The translations under genes and the position numbers were made by a program. A model generated the notes under the pieces. The model worked only from the letters and a program-made list of their open reading frames with translations. It did no database searches and was not told where the DNA came from. Shown here in pieces: positions 54,243-62,692 of a DNA stretch of 64,000 bases (the stretch's first letter is position 1; each line of letters opens with the position of its first letter). Location of the stretch: contig JAVBJU010000031.1 of NCBI GenBank assembly GCA_031546825.1, positions 62,001 through 126,000 on the forward strand. Direction: 5' to 3'. The stretch is from Hohaiivirga sp031546825. GTDB taxonomy: Bacteria; Pseudomonadota; Alphaproteobacteria; Rhizobiales; Beijerinckiaceae.

Positions 54243-56414
54243 TTACCCCGTCATGCTTTTGAGAATGTCATCGGCGGAGATGAGGTGGCTGGTGTCCTGC
54301 ACACCGTCCGTATGGTCGCCGCCAGCGTGCGTCGCGACATTCATTGCCGATGTGATGGTGTTGTGGTCTGAATCGATCAGGATATTGACCTGGTAGATTT
54401 CGTTGTATTCGTAGTAATGGCCCTGCACGATGGTGATCTGCGGGCCGCCATTTCCACCATCGATGATGGTGGCGTGATTACCGCCACTGTTGTCGCCGCT
54501 CGTGGCAATCTGATCGTAATTCAAGCTGGAATGGTCGACATAAACCGGCAGGGGGGTGTCCGCGCCGCTGTCCACGTGGTTGTCATTGCTGGCGGGGGGC
54601 TCCGTGGTGGTGTCTGAAACGAGTGGCGTTTCAGTGGCTGGAGCCGTTTCCGTCGCCGTTACGGTGTCGGCTGTTGCCGTATGATCGGCCTCGTTGCCGG
54701 TGCTTTCAGTATGAACCTCGGACGGATTGTCGGTGTCGGAAGCATGCGCCGTCTCGTCGGAACCGGTTGTGTCGTCAGGGCTCGTCGGGTCGCCGGTTGT
54801 ACCATCCGGTGATGCACTGGTATCGACCGCGCTCGTGTCCTCTGGCTCCGCCACTGGCGGCGGGGTCAGTGCGCCGGTTGCGCCGGAAGCGCCCGCATCA
54901 AGCGTGTTGTAATCAGCATCGTGGATGACGTTGATCTGTACCACCAGGTTGATGATCGTATAGTTGCCGTCGATGAACAGCACATGGATATTGCCATCTT
55001 CCTGGGTTGGGTGGAGATTGGCGAAGGCGAGCAGGGAGGTGAGGTCCGATGGGGCCATGGTGCCGCCGCTCGTAGAAGACGGGTTTTCGGAATCACCGAG
55101 GAAGCCCGCAAGGTTCGACTGGCTGTCGCCCCCGCTTTGGATCACGTTGTCGGTTGAAAAACCGAGGAAGCCAGTGCCTTCCTGCGAGTGGAACAGGTTC
55201 AGGATGTCATTGAGATCGGCGTTCGACAGGATATTGAGCTGGGTTGCCGACGCAAAGGTCCCGTAGGTGCCGCCGACCAGATAGATGCTGCCTGTGTTGT
55301 TGTCGATGATGAAGCCGATATTGACCTCGGTGTTGCCGCCGGAATGGATGGCAGCTTCCCAAACCGAGGAGGCGGTGCCATAGGGCGTCGAAATATCGGC
55401 ATGGGCATTGACGGTGTTGTGGTCAGTGTCATCGATCAAGTTGACCTGCATGATCTTGTTGACCTTGGTCAGATCGCCGGTCACCACGAGAACATCATAA
55501 TTGGCGGTATCAGCATTGCCATGCATGACGGACGTATTGCCTGAGCTATTGCCGCCGCTGGTCACCGACTGTGCAAGATTGTTGTCACCAAGGGTTGCGC
55601 CCTCAGGTGCGGAAAAAGAAGTGCGCGCCGCATTGATATCGTTATCGAAGACCGTATTGAGCTGGTGAACTGTGGTCAGCGATGTCATGTCGCCATGGAC
55701 GTAATCAATGACAAAGTTATGCGCAGATTGTTCGCCTGCCGTTTGAAGCTGCGCAATGATATTGCCGACCTGGTCCGCGCCCACATTGCTCCAGCCGTTC
55801 TGTAAACTCGTGTCCATCGTCGTAATCACGTCGCTGGATTGTGTGTTCGCCGCGCTCTCGATGGCACCGGAGGCGTGCACTTCCGAGGGGCCATAAAACT
55901 TCGGATCAACCGGCTCGTCCGCCACCACCACCGTCAATGGTTCCGGGGCGGCGGGGGGCGGTGTCACAACGGTGGTGTGCTCAACGGTTGTGGTTGTTGA
56001 GACGGTGTTAGTGACAACGTGGACCGTGTGGGTGCTGTGCCCGTAACCGGTGCCGCCGTAATCAGGGATAGTCACCGAGGAGGCCGGGCTTGCGTGGGGC
56101 GCAATATACGGGGCGACACTGATGTGGCTGTTCAGGTTGCCGAGTTCTTCCATTCCGGTCTGATGCGAAACCGGGCTGTCGGACGCAGCTGTCATGGGCT
56201 GGTCAGAAGAATGGATCGGTGCGGTTGCACCGGATGACGGTGTGGCATCGTCGGTGCGCAACACGATGGTTTGTGTCTGGCTACCGTCGGGGGGCTCTCC
56301 CCCGCTTGCGTGAGCCGGTCCCTGTCCCCAGATCTTGGTCAGGTCGGACAGCTGTGCAAGGCTGAGGTAGTTCCACAATAGCTCGGTTTTACGATCGTAG
56401 GGCACCTTGCTCAT
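54243..56414 (-). CDS. Large putative type I secretion cargo with Q-x-N/D-x-D-x-N modules
   Basis: A 723-residue acidic protein without signal peptide or membrane segment. The first 180 residues are Thr/Pro/Ser-rich. Then come five copies of a motif with Gln-x-Asn followed by Asp-x-Asp-x-Asn: QLNTVFDNDIN (251-261), QVNLIDDTDHN (323-333), QLNILSNADLN (392-402), QINVIHDADYN (493-503) and QVNILIDSDHN (675-685). Between them lie SGGNSSGN, SGGNTEVN, SGGDSQSN and SGDNSGGN. Residues 511-625 are a low-complexity Asp/Thr/Pro linker. I know no named family; the place directly before the exporter gene suggests a secreted protein. No RTX nonapeptides are present. Confidence 0.8.
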   Translation of the reverse strand: MSKVPYDRKTELLWNYLSLAQLSDLTKIWGQGPAHASGGEPPDGSQTQTIVLRTDDATPSSGATAPIHSSDQPMTAASDSPVSHQTGMEELGNLNSHISVAPYIAPHASPASSVTIPDYGGTGYGHSTHTVHVVTNTVSTTTTVEHTTVVTPPPAAPEPLTVVVADEPVDPKFYGPSEVHASGAIESAANTQSSDVITTMDTSLQNGWSNVGADQVGNIIAQLQTAGEQSAHNFVIDYVHGDMTSLTTVHQLNTVFDNDINAARTSFSAPEGATLGDNNLAQSVTSGGNSSGNTSVMHGNADTANYDVLVVTGDLTKVNKIMQVNLIDDTDHNTVNAHADISTPYGTASSVWEAAIHSGGNTEVNIGFIIDNNTGSIYLVGGTYGTFASATQLNILSNADLNDILNLFHSQEGTGFLGFSTDNVIQSGGDSQSNLAGFLGDSENPSSTSGGTMAPSDLTSLLAFANLHPTQEDGNIHVLFIDGNYTIINLVVQINVIHDADYNTLDAGASGATGALTPPPVAEPEDTSAVDTSASPDGTTGDPTSPDDTTGSDETAHASDTDNPSEVHTESTGNEADHTATADTVTATETAPATETPLVSDTTTEPPASNDNHVDSGADTPLPVYVDHSSLNYDQIATSGDNSGGNHATIIDGGNGGPQITIVQGHYYEYNEIYQVNILIDSDHNTITSAMNVATHAGGDHTDGVQDTSHLISADDILKSMTG

Positions 56415-56460
56415 CCTTCTTGTGGATCGCGCGCATGCACGCTGGAGGCATTCATTACCG

Positions 56461-56495
56461 CCACGGCCCGCATGCCGGTGACATGCGGGCCGTGG
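56461..56495 (-). terminator. Perfect 14-bp hairpin between the two cargo genes
   Basis: CCACGGCCCGCATG at 56461-56474 pairs without mismatch with CATGCGGGCCGTGG at 56482-56495 around CCGGTGA. It begins 19 bases after the first cargo stop in transcript order. No T run follows on the minus strand, so partial termination or protection of the upstream mRNA end is more likely than full termination. Confidence 0.6.
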
Positions 56496-56514
56496 GCTGT
56501 TTCAGTGCACGTGA

Positions 56515-57903
56515 CTATGTGCCGAAATCGAACAGATTGCTGGAGTTCGTTCCGAAGTTGTCGCCTGAATCAACCAACTGTGTCAGATCCGCAAAGTTTC
56601 CAGTGCCGACGAGCTGGGTTACTTCGCCGAGGTTCTGGTTCTGATCGCTATCTGCCAGAAGATTGCTCTGGGTGACGTCATAAGTGTCGTTGTCAGAGAA
56701 CGCGCCGAAGAGGTTCAGACCTCCATCGAAGACGTTTGAGTTGTTGCTCTGGCTATTGCCACCGCTGGTGATGTCCTGATCGATTGTGGCGACGTTGCCA
56801 AAACCGAGCTGGGTTACGACACCGATATTGAGGTTGATGTCGTTATCGATCATCAGGTTGCCCTGATTGATGGTGTAGCCATCGTTGTTTGAAGCACCGC
56901 CGAAACCGAAGGCCCCGCCGAGATCAATGATGTCGCTGGCGTTCGTCTGGGAGTTGCCGCCCGAGTCGATCGTCTGCGTGGTGCCGTTGATGTTGACCGC
57001 GAACAACTGCCCGAGGTCGAACGAGTTGGCGTTTTGGTCATTGTCAGCCATCTGGTTTTCCTGGCCGACCGTGAACGTATCGTTATTGGAGAAAGCGCCG
57101 CCGAAGAACGAGGCACCGACATCGAGGGCATTGGAGCTGTTGCCTTGCTCGTTGCCACCGCTGCTGATGTCCTGACCGAGGAACGAGAAGTTCGCCGTTC
57201 CGGCCTGGGCGACGTTACCGATGTTGAAGTTCTGATCGTTGTCGAGCATCTGGTTCGATTGATCGACCGCGAAGGTGTCGTTGTTGGAGAGGCCGCCGAA
57301 CAAGGCGCTAAAGCCACCGTCGACAATGTTCGACTCGTTGCCCTGGGAGTTTCCGCCGCTGTCGGTGCTCTGACCGACGAACGCGAGGTCCGCGGTGAAG
57401 CCGCCGGGGGACAACTGGGTAACGGAGAAACCGTTGCCGTTGCTGTCGTTGTCTTGCATGCCGTTGAACTGATCAACCGCATAGCTGTCGTTGTTGGAGA
57501 AGCCACCAAGGAAACCGGTGAAGCTGCCATCGAGAACGTTGGAGCTGTTGCCCTGTTCGTTGCCGCCGCTGGTGATGTCCTGGCCAGCGAATACGATATT
57601 GGCACCGCCGAGTTGCGCGGCCTCAAACACGTTCTGGTTGTGGTCATTGTCGAACAGATTGTTCGATTGTCCGACGGTATATTCATCGTTGGCAGAGTTG
57701 CTGCCGAACGTGAACAGGCCGGAATCAACAACGTTCGACGCGTTGCCTTGGCTATTACCGCCGCTGACAATGCTTTGCTCGTTCCAGGCGATATTTACTT
57801 CACTGCCGGCCTGTCCGATGGACGCACCGTTCAAGTTGATATCAGAATCTGTTGCGCCATTAAATTGGTCAACGCTGAAGGTGTCATTGTTGGTGTTAGG
57901 CAT
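56515..57903 (-). CDS. Asn/Asp/Gly-rich protein of seven tandem repeats, putative type I secretion cargo
   Basis: A 462-residue protein made almost wholly of seven repeats of about 59-70 residues, beginning near residue 5. Each repeat opens with (N)ND-x-(F/Y)-x-V-x-Q-x-N, continues with D-N-D-x-N-x-N, and closes with S-G-G-N-x-Q-x-N-x-S-N-x-x-D; for example NNDTFAVDQSNQMLDNDQN and SGGNEQGNSSN in repeat 4. There is no signal peptide, and cysteine is absent. The last repeat is degenerate and ends in LFDFGT. The ladder of Gln and Asn recalls functional amyloids such as curli, but the repeat is different. It is first in the secretion gene run. Confidence 0.82.
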   Translation of the reverse strand: MPNTNNDTFSVDQFNGATDSDINLNGASIGQAGSEVNIAWNEQSIVSGGNSQGNASNVVDSGLFTFGSNSANDEYTVGQSNNLFDNDHNQNVFEAAQLGGANIVFAGQDITSGGNEQGNSSNVLDGSFTGFLGGFSNNDSYAVDQFNGMQDNDSNGNGFSVTQLSPGGFTADLAFVGQSTDSGGNSQGNESNIVDGGFSALFGGLSNNDTFAVDQSNQMLDNDQNFNIGNVAQAGTANFSFLGQDISSGGNEQGNSSNALDVGASFFGGAFSNNDTFTVGQENQMADNDQNANSFDLGQLFAVNINGTTQTIDSGGNSQTNASDIIDLGGAFGFGGASNNDGYTINQGNLMIDNDINLNIGVVTQLGFGNVATIDQDITSGGNSQSNNSNVFDGGLNLFGAFSDNDTYDVTQSNLLADSDQNQNLGEVTQLVGTGNFADLTQLVDSGDNFGTNSSNLFDFGT

Positions 57904-58602
57904 CTTCGTAGCTCCATCTTCCTGCTTCGGTTTAAAGACGAGACAAACGAACCCGTTTGGCGAAACCGCTAGGGTTCGCCAATTCCGATTTCACCTTGTC
58001 TGGCACGGGGGTCTTGCGACCGGAGTTACCGTAAGCCATGGGGCCTTCCGAACATGTCCCGGAATGCAACAGGGGACATGGTCGGTTACGTCAACTCTCG
58101 GCAAGTAAAAGTCTGACCGCTTCGACTCGTTCCCGGCAACCTCCGGGAAGCACTAGTCAGTTTCGATTATAGCAGTGGTGAAAATGGGCTTGCATATTCT
58201 TCCGCATGCAAAAAAGGCCAGATTATTCGCAGCACCTCGCGGCGGCCCTCGGGGAAGGGAAGGGTTGCTGCGTAATGTTTTAATCTTGTCCGTAACATGC
58301 ATTCCCAAATACTCGGCAGTTTTCTGTTACAGCCGTGATGCTGACTTTAGGAGAATATGCGGTCATTTCATATTTTAGGAGCATCTGGCCAGGCACATTC
58401 AACAGTGAGCCTGCATTCATTCGCATGCAGCAAGAATGCAATTGGCTTTTTTAATGAAAGGTCTTCAATGTTCTGATTTGTGCTCTGGCACAGATAACGG
58501 TTTCGGTTTCGGGCTCTATATACAGGATGCCTCGGCGGAAGCGTGGGACTACCGCAGCTTGTCCGCTGGGGCACAGGAAGTTTGAACAGAGGGGTTCCCC
58601 CA
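57904..58602. other. Divergent gap between secretion cargo and the Gly/Trp-rich protein gene
   Basis: About 700 bases without a supported gene. On the minus strand a perfect TATAAT (58171-58166) could start the secretion transcript, though its -35 is poor; a hairpin TTCCCGG-CAACCT-CCGGGAA sits at 58130-58149. On the plus side, AGCC-TGCATTC (58408-58418) with GAATGCA (58434-58440) and GGCT (58444-58447) is followed by six Ts, like a terminator or attenuator about 150 bases before the next gene. Confidence 0.45.
57944..57982 (-). promoter_or_regulatory. Two overlapping hairpins in the leader of the repeat-protein gene
   Basis: CAAACG-AACC-CGTTTG at 57944-57959 and TTGGCGAA (57957-57964) with TTCGCCAA (57975-57982) are both perfect inverted repeats and share bases 57957-57959, so they cannot form together. 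They lie 41-79 bases before the start codon on the minus strand. A switch between two leader folds is possible; so is chance. Confidence 0.35.
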
Positions 58603-60966
58603 ATGACTAAAGACATTCACGGCATCAGCCACAAAATCCTCTCCTGCGCCTTGAGCGGTATGATGGTGCTTTCCTCGCCATCTCTGGTATGGGCGCAGGG
58701 CCAGCCGTCGCGTGTGGTGGCGAAGGCTGATGCGGTACCTGACCAGACGGATGAGGGCCTTGATTGGCCGCGCACTTTCACCGAAGGCGCTGTCGATTAC
58801 ACGCTCTATCAGCCGCAGATCGATTCCTGGGCCGGCGATAATATTGAGGCGCGGGCCGCCGTTGCCGTCAAAGCGGTTGGTGCTGCGGATGCGAAGTATG
58901 GCGTGGCCTGGTTTTCCGCAAAGACCCTGATCGATCGCCAGAGCGAGACGGTGCAACTCACCGATATCGTCGTGAGCAAGGTCAGCTTCCCTTCCGATCC
59001 CACTGCGGCCGAGACCTACGCAGCGTCTTTGCGCAAGCATGTGCGCTCCACAATCCCCGACGTCCCGCTCGCCAGCCTGCAATCGGCCCTCGCCGTGGGT
59101 GAAGCAGAGAAGAGCAACAAGGCCGTCGAGATCAAAAATGATGCACCGCAAATCTATGTCAGCGAACAACCGGCCTTCCTGCTGCGGATAGATGGCAAGC
59201 CGGTGCTGCGCCAAATCGCCGGATCAAAAATGCTGCGTGTCATCAACACCACGCCGCTCTTGGTATTCGATGAGCAAAGCGCCACCTATTATCTGCGCGC
59301 CTTTAAGCGCTGGTATTCAACCAAATCGCTCGACAGCGGCGCCAAGCCCGGTGATTGGCAGCGCGTTGTCGGAAAAACGCCTGCGGCTTTGGCGTCCGTG
59401 CTGAAAGCCGCCGGGAAGAGCGCCGCTTCGCTTGACGCACCGCCGCCGGATATTGCCGCTGTGGTGGAGGCCGGGGGTGATCCGGCAATTTACGTGGCGA
59501 CTGTTCCCGCCGAACTGTTGCAAACCATCGGCGACCCTGAGCTGGTGCCTATCACCGACACCAAGCTGCTCTATGTGAAGAACACATCGAGCCAGATGCT
59601 CATCGATGAGGAAACCCAAAACTATTACGTTCTGATTTCCGGGCGCTGGTTCAAAAGCTCTGCCTTGACGGGGGCCGATTGGTCCTTCGTTGCCAATGAC
59701 AAGCTCCCGGCGGATTTTGCCAAAATTCCAGAGAGCCACCCGAAGGGGGCGGTGCTTTCCGCCGTCAGTGGCACGCCGCAGGCGCGGGAAGCGCTGATCG
59801 ATAATGCCATTCCGCAGATGGCACAGGTGGACCGCTCCAAGGCGACGCTTAAAGTGCGTATTGATGGCTCTGTGCAGCTAAAAGCCATTGAAGGCACCAA
59901 ACTGCAATATGTGGCGAATGCCTCTGTGGCGGTCATTCTGGCGAGCAATGGGCGGTATTACGCCGTTTCCAATGGTGTCTGGTTCAGCTCCTCTTCATTG
60001 AACGGCCCATGGGCAGTCGCCAGCGAAGTGCCTACCGAGATCTATAGCATCCCGACTAGTTCGCCGCTGCATTACGTCACTTATGTGCGCGTTTATGGTT
60101 CCTCTTCCAAGGAAGTTTATGTCGGCTATACGCCCGGCTATTACGGCACGGCGGTCGCACCGAGCGGCGTGGTGGTGTACGGCACCGGCTACAACTACGC
60201 GCCGTGGGTCGCCAATGAGTGGTATCCCGGCCCGGCAACGTATGGCTTTGGCGAAGGGTTTGGTTGGGGCGCGGCCACCGGCTTTGTCTTCGGTGCGGTT
60301 GCCACGGCGGCCTGGGCTGGAGGCGGCTGGGGTTGGGGCGGCGGTTGGGGCTGGGGAGGTGGTTGGGGTAACACTGTTATCATCAACCATAACCACTTCA
60401 ATAACGCCAATATCTACAACCGCTGGAACAACAATGCGGTTCACAGCCAGTTCCGTGACCGGGCAAACAACCGCTTCGATGGTCAGTTGAACAATCGTCT
60501 GAATAATGGGCAGGGGCGGTTGTCTGCGGACCAGCGGCAGAACCTCGGCAACCAGGCCCGCAATCGCGCCGGGAACTTGAGCGGCCAGCAGCGTCAGAAT
60601 GTGCGCAATGCCGCGCAAGCCCACCAACGCGGCTCCAACAATCTGTTCGCCGGACGCGATGGCCAGGTTTATCGCCGTGGCAATGGTGGCTGGGAACAAC
60701 GCGGCGATGGCGGATGGAACCGGTCGAACAACGCCAATATCGGCAATCGCCTCAATGCTGACCAGGCAGCGCGCATGCGCGGCAATGTCAGAAGCAGCCC
60801 GCGTGCGGGTGGCTTCCAAGGTGGTGGTTTCCAGGGAGGCCGCAGCTTCCAGGGTGGCGGTTACCGTGGTGGCGGCGGTTTTCACGGCGGCGGCGGTGGT
60901 GGCTTCCGCGGCGGTGGCGGCGGTTTCCATGGCGGTGGCCGTGGCGGCGGCGGTTTCAGGCGCTGA
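58603..60966 (+). CDS. Exported protein of the carbohydrate-binding family V/XII type, Gly/Trp/Asn-rich C terminus
   Basis: A 787-residue protein with a signal peptide (MMVLSSPSLVWA-Q). Residues 40-490 hold repeated segments of the form Y-Y-x-x-x-x-(G/R)-x-W-(F/Y)-x-(S/T)-x-x-(L/S), such as YYVLISGRWFKSSAL and YYAVSNGVWFSSSSL, which database entries for relatives call carbohydrate-binding family V/XII. Then follow VYVGYTPGYYGTAV, a Gly/Trp block (GGGWGWGGGWGWGGGWG), an Asn/Arg-rich block and a GGG(F/Y)(H/R)GGG tail. The true function is unknown; a surface or cell-wall role is a guess. ATG 58603 has GAGGGG upstream and gives the best signal peptide. Confidence 0.75.
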   Translation: MTKDIHGISHKILSCALSGMMVLSSPSLVWAQGQPSRVVAKADAVPDQTDEGLDWPRTFTEGAVDYTLYQPQIDSWAGDNIEARAAVAVKAVGAADAKYGVAWFSAKTLIDRQSETVQLTDIVVSKVSFPSDPTAAETYAASLRKHVRSTIPDVPLASLQSALAVGEAEKSNKAVEIKNDAPQIYVSEQPAFLLRIDGKPVLRQIAGSKMLRVINTTPLLVFDEQSATYYLRAFKRWYSTKSLDSGAKPGDWQRVVGKTPAALASVLKAAGKSAASLDAPPPDIAAVVEAGGDPAIYVATVPAELLQTIGDPELVPITDTKLLYVKNTSSQMLIDEETQNYYVLISGRWFKSSALTGADWSFVANDKLPADFAKIPESHPKGAVLSAVSGTPQAREALIDNAIPQMAQVDRSKATLKVRIDGSVQLKAIEGTKLQYVANASVAVILASNGRYYAVSNGVWFSSSSLNGPWAVASEVPTEIYSIPTSSPLHYVTYVRVYGSSSKEVYVGYTPGYYGTAVAPSGVVVYGTGYNYAPWVANEWYPGPATYGFGEGFGWGAATGFVFGAVATAAWAGGGWGWGGGWGWGGGWGNTVIINHNHFNNANIYNRWNNNAVHSQFRDRANNRFDGQLNNRLNNGQGRLSADQRQNLGNQARNRAGNLSGQQRQNVRNAAQAHQRGSNNLFAGRDGQVYRRGNGGWEQRGDGGWNRSNNANIGNRLNADQAARMRGNVRSSPRAGGFQGGGFQGGRSFQGGGYRGGGGFHGGGGGGFRGGGGGFHGGGRGGGGFRR

Positions 60967-60992
60967 ATATCTGGCTATCTATGCTTATCCGG

Positions 60993-61021
60993 AAGGGGCG
61001 TGCAAAACACGCCCTTTTCCA
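60993..61021. terminator. Terminator between convergent genes
   Basis: AAGGGGCGTG at 60993-61002 pairs with CACGCCCTTT at 61008-61017 around CAAAA, with one G-T pair, followed by TTTCC. It lies 26 bases after the Gly/Trp-rich protein gene and before the end of the aroM-like gene. Confidence 0.65.
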
Positions 61022-61059
61022 TTGTCACCATACATTCGCTTCGTTCTGCGCCGTGTTTT

Positions 61060-61731
61060 TCAGGAAGCGAGTTCAGCGAAGAGCTTGGCAATCAGCGCGT
61101 TGGACAAGATGACAGGCAGCCCGGATGCCTTGCAGGCGATTTCGCGATGGCTTTCGGTGAAGCCCATGCAATCGAGCAGGATGGCATTAGCGCCGCTATC
61201 ACGCAGTTGGATGGCCGCCCGTTCGAGGCTCACGGTCTCATGGGCATAGGGCGATGCCACGGCGAATAGCGGCTGCTTTCTGAGAACCCGGAATTTATCG
61301 CTTTCACTGGCGGCCTGGCTCGCGAGCGGCACCACCACGCCCAACTGGCGATCTGCCATCAGGGCGGCAACGGCGGGCGGCAAGATGTGATCCGGCTCGA
61401 TCAACCAAGCCTTTTGTGTGGTCAAACCATCAAATTTCCCGGTGCAAAGTAGCAGGATCTGCGTGCAACCCCGGTTTTCAAGCTCGGTTAGTTTCGCCTG
61501 AAGTGCCGCGCGCATCGGGCCTTTTCCAAGCCGCACCGCAGTGCCGTCGACGAGACGGGAGATGAGTTCCGCCTCGCCTTGCTGCGGTGCGAACCGCTGC
61601 GCGATCTCAACGGGAGACAGGCCGTCCAGGACACCGGCATGGAGAATGTCGATGCCCGTGGGCAGATGTTGGGCAAGGATCGGGGTGATATCAGCGCGCG
61701 GGGCCTGACCGATGGTAAGGGTTCCAAGCAT
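61060..61731 (-). CDS. AroM family protein
   Basis: A 223-residue protein with the AroM start LGTLTIGQAPRADI and the conserved ILLLCTGKFDGL and GANAILLDCMGF stretches, the latter recalling Asp/Glu racemases, to which AroM is distantly related. Its function is not known; E. coli aroM is merely co-regulated with shikimate genes. GGAGG lies 8 bases before ATG 61731, which excludes longer readings that would cross into the neighbour. It follows the DUF1177 gene by 16 bases. Confidence 0.88.
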   Translation of the reverse strand: MLGTLTIGQAPRADITPILAQHLPTGIDILHAGVLDGLSPVEIAQRFAPQQGEAELISRLVDGTAVRLGKGPMRAALQAKLTELENRGCTQILLLCTGKFDGLTTQKAWLIEPDHILPPAVAALMADRQLGVVVPLASQAASESDKFRVLRKQPLFAVASPYAHETVSLERAAIQLRDSGANAILLDCMGFTESHREIACKASGLPVILSNALIAKLFAELAS

Positions 61732-61747
61732 ACCGATCCTCCACGTG

Positions 61748-62677
61748 TTATTTACGCAACTGCAGATGCGCCATGGAGCCGTAAAGCTCGTTGAGCCGGG
61801 CGAAATCCGCCGGATCATAAAAGGCGCAGGAACCGCGTGTGAACTCCTTTGCGACTTCGATGGAGAAGCGCACTGCGGCCGCAATATCCACCTCATCGCT
61901 TGCGCCAGTCGCGCAACCTGGCACCACCGCTGCGGACGAAATCGCCACGCCGACCACCGGTGCTTTCGTGGCAATGGATGGTTGCAGGATGCTGTTGAGG
62001 TGATAGACGCCGTTGCCGTAGGGGGTGATGTCCTGCGTCGTGATCGGGAAGGTCACCGCCGGACGTCCTGTCGAGGTCTCGGCAAGGCGCACCAGATCTT
62101 CCGAGACGCGGAGGATGTAACCTTCTTTCACAGTCGGCGACAGGGCAAAGCCCTTGTGGTTGAGGATGCGATTGCCCTTGGTGGTGTCGATGGACAGCAC
62201 CGCGTCCATGTCATCCGACACCTCATGCACATTCATTGCCTCGGCTTCAACCGGCGAGTCCATGAAATCGACCGGGTGGTGGGGGCGTGTTGGCGCATCG
62301 GGGCAGATATGCGTGGCGATGATGATATCGCCCGGCAAAGCGTCGCCGCCCTTGGCTGCCATGTGGCCGAGCTTGCATGCGATGGCAATGGCCGCGATTG
62401 CGCCGTCGCCATCCGAGACAAGCCCGATACGCGAGGGGCGCGCACCGATACCACCCAGCCGACCAATGATGCCGAGGGTTGGCGCCTTGCCGCCCTTCGT
62501 TTTACCATCGGTGCCAGGAATGACGATCTGGACGAAATCGGTCGTGCCTTTCGGGCCAGTGATCGGCTTGACGGTGACCTTCAGGCCATAGGGAGCGAGC
62601 AGATCGACAACTGTCTTGCCTGAAGCGTGGGCACTGTCAAACGCCTCAAAAACCGTAAGCGTATGGGTGAGCGACAT
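61748..62677 (-). CDS. DUF1177 domain protein
   Basis: A 309-residue protein of the DUF1177 family. It has DFVQIVIPGTDGKTKGG, IGLVSDGDGAIAAI and THICPDAPTRPHHPVDFM with clustered His, Asp and Cys that could bind a metal, as in M20/M42-like peptidases; that role is my inference. Relatives are repeatedly found with OPT transporters and AroM, exactly as here, which points to handling of an imported peptide or peptide-like compound. No signal peptide is present. Confidence 0.85.
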   Translation of the reverse strand: MSLTHTLTVFEAFDSAHASGKTVVDLLAPYGLKVTVKPITGPKGTTDFVQIVIPGTDGKTKGGKAPTLGIIGRLGGIGARPSRIGLVSDGDGAIAAIAIACKLGHMAAKGGDALPGDIIIATHICPDAPTRPHHPVDFMDSPVEAEAMNVHEVSDDMDAVLSIDTTKGNRILNHKGFALSPTVKEGYILRVSEDLVRLAETSTGRPAVTFPITTQDITPYGNGVYHLNSILQPSIATKAPVVGVAISSAAVVPGCATGASDEVDIAAAVRFSIEVAKEFTRGSCAFYDPADFARLNELYGSMAHLQLRK

Positions 62678-62692
62678 GGTGATAACTCCTGG

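Noticed and set aside
56515..57903. Possible CRISPR-like direct repeats
   Set aside because: Repeat units are about 200 bases, inexact and in frame with a protein; they are coding tandem repeats.
57034..57972. A 312-codon plus-strand frame with repeats such as VVVGEAAE
   Set aside because: The repeats are the reverse complement of the seven-repeat protein gene; the minus-strand frame has the ribosome and neighbour context.
60780..60960. GGC/GGT-rich tandem stretch as a separate repeat element
   Set aside because: It keeps the reading frame of the exported protein and encodes its glycine-rich tail.
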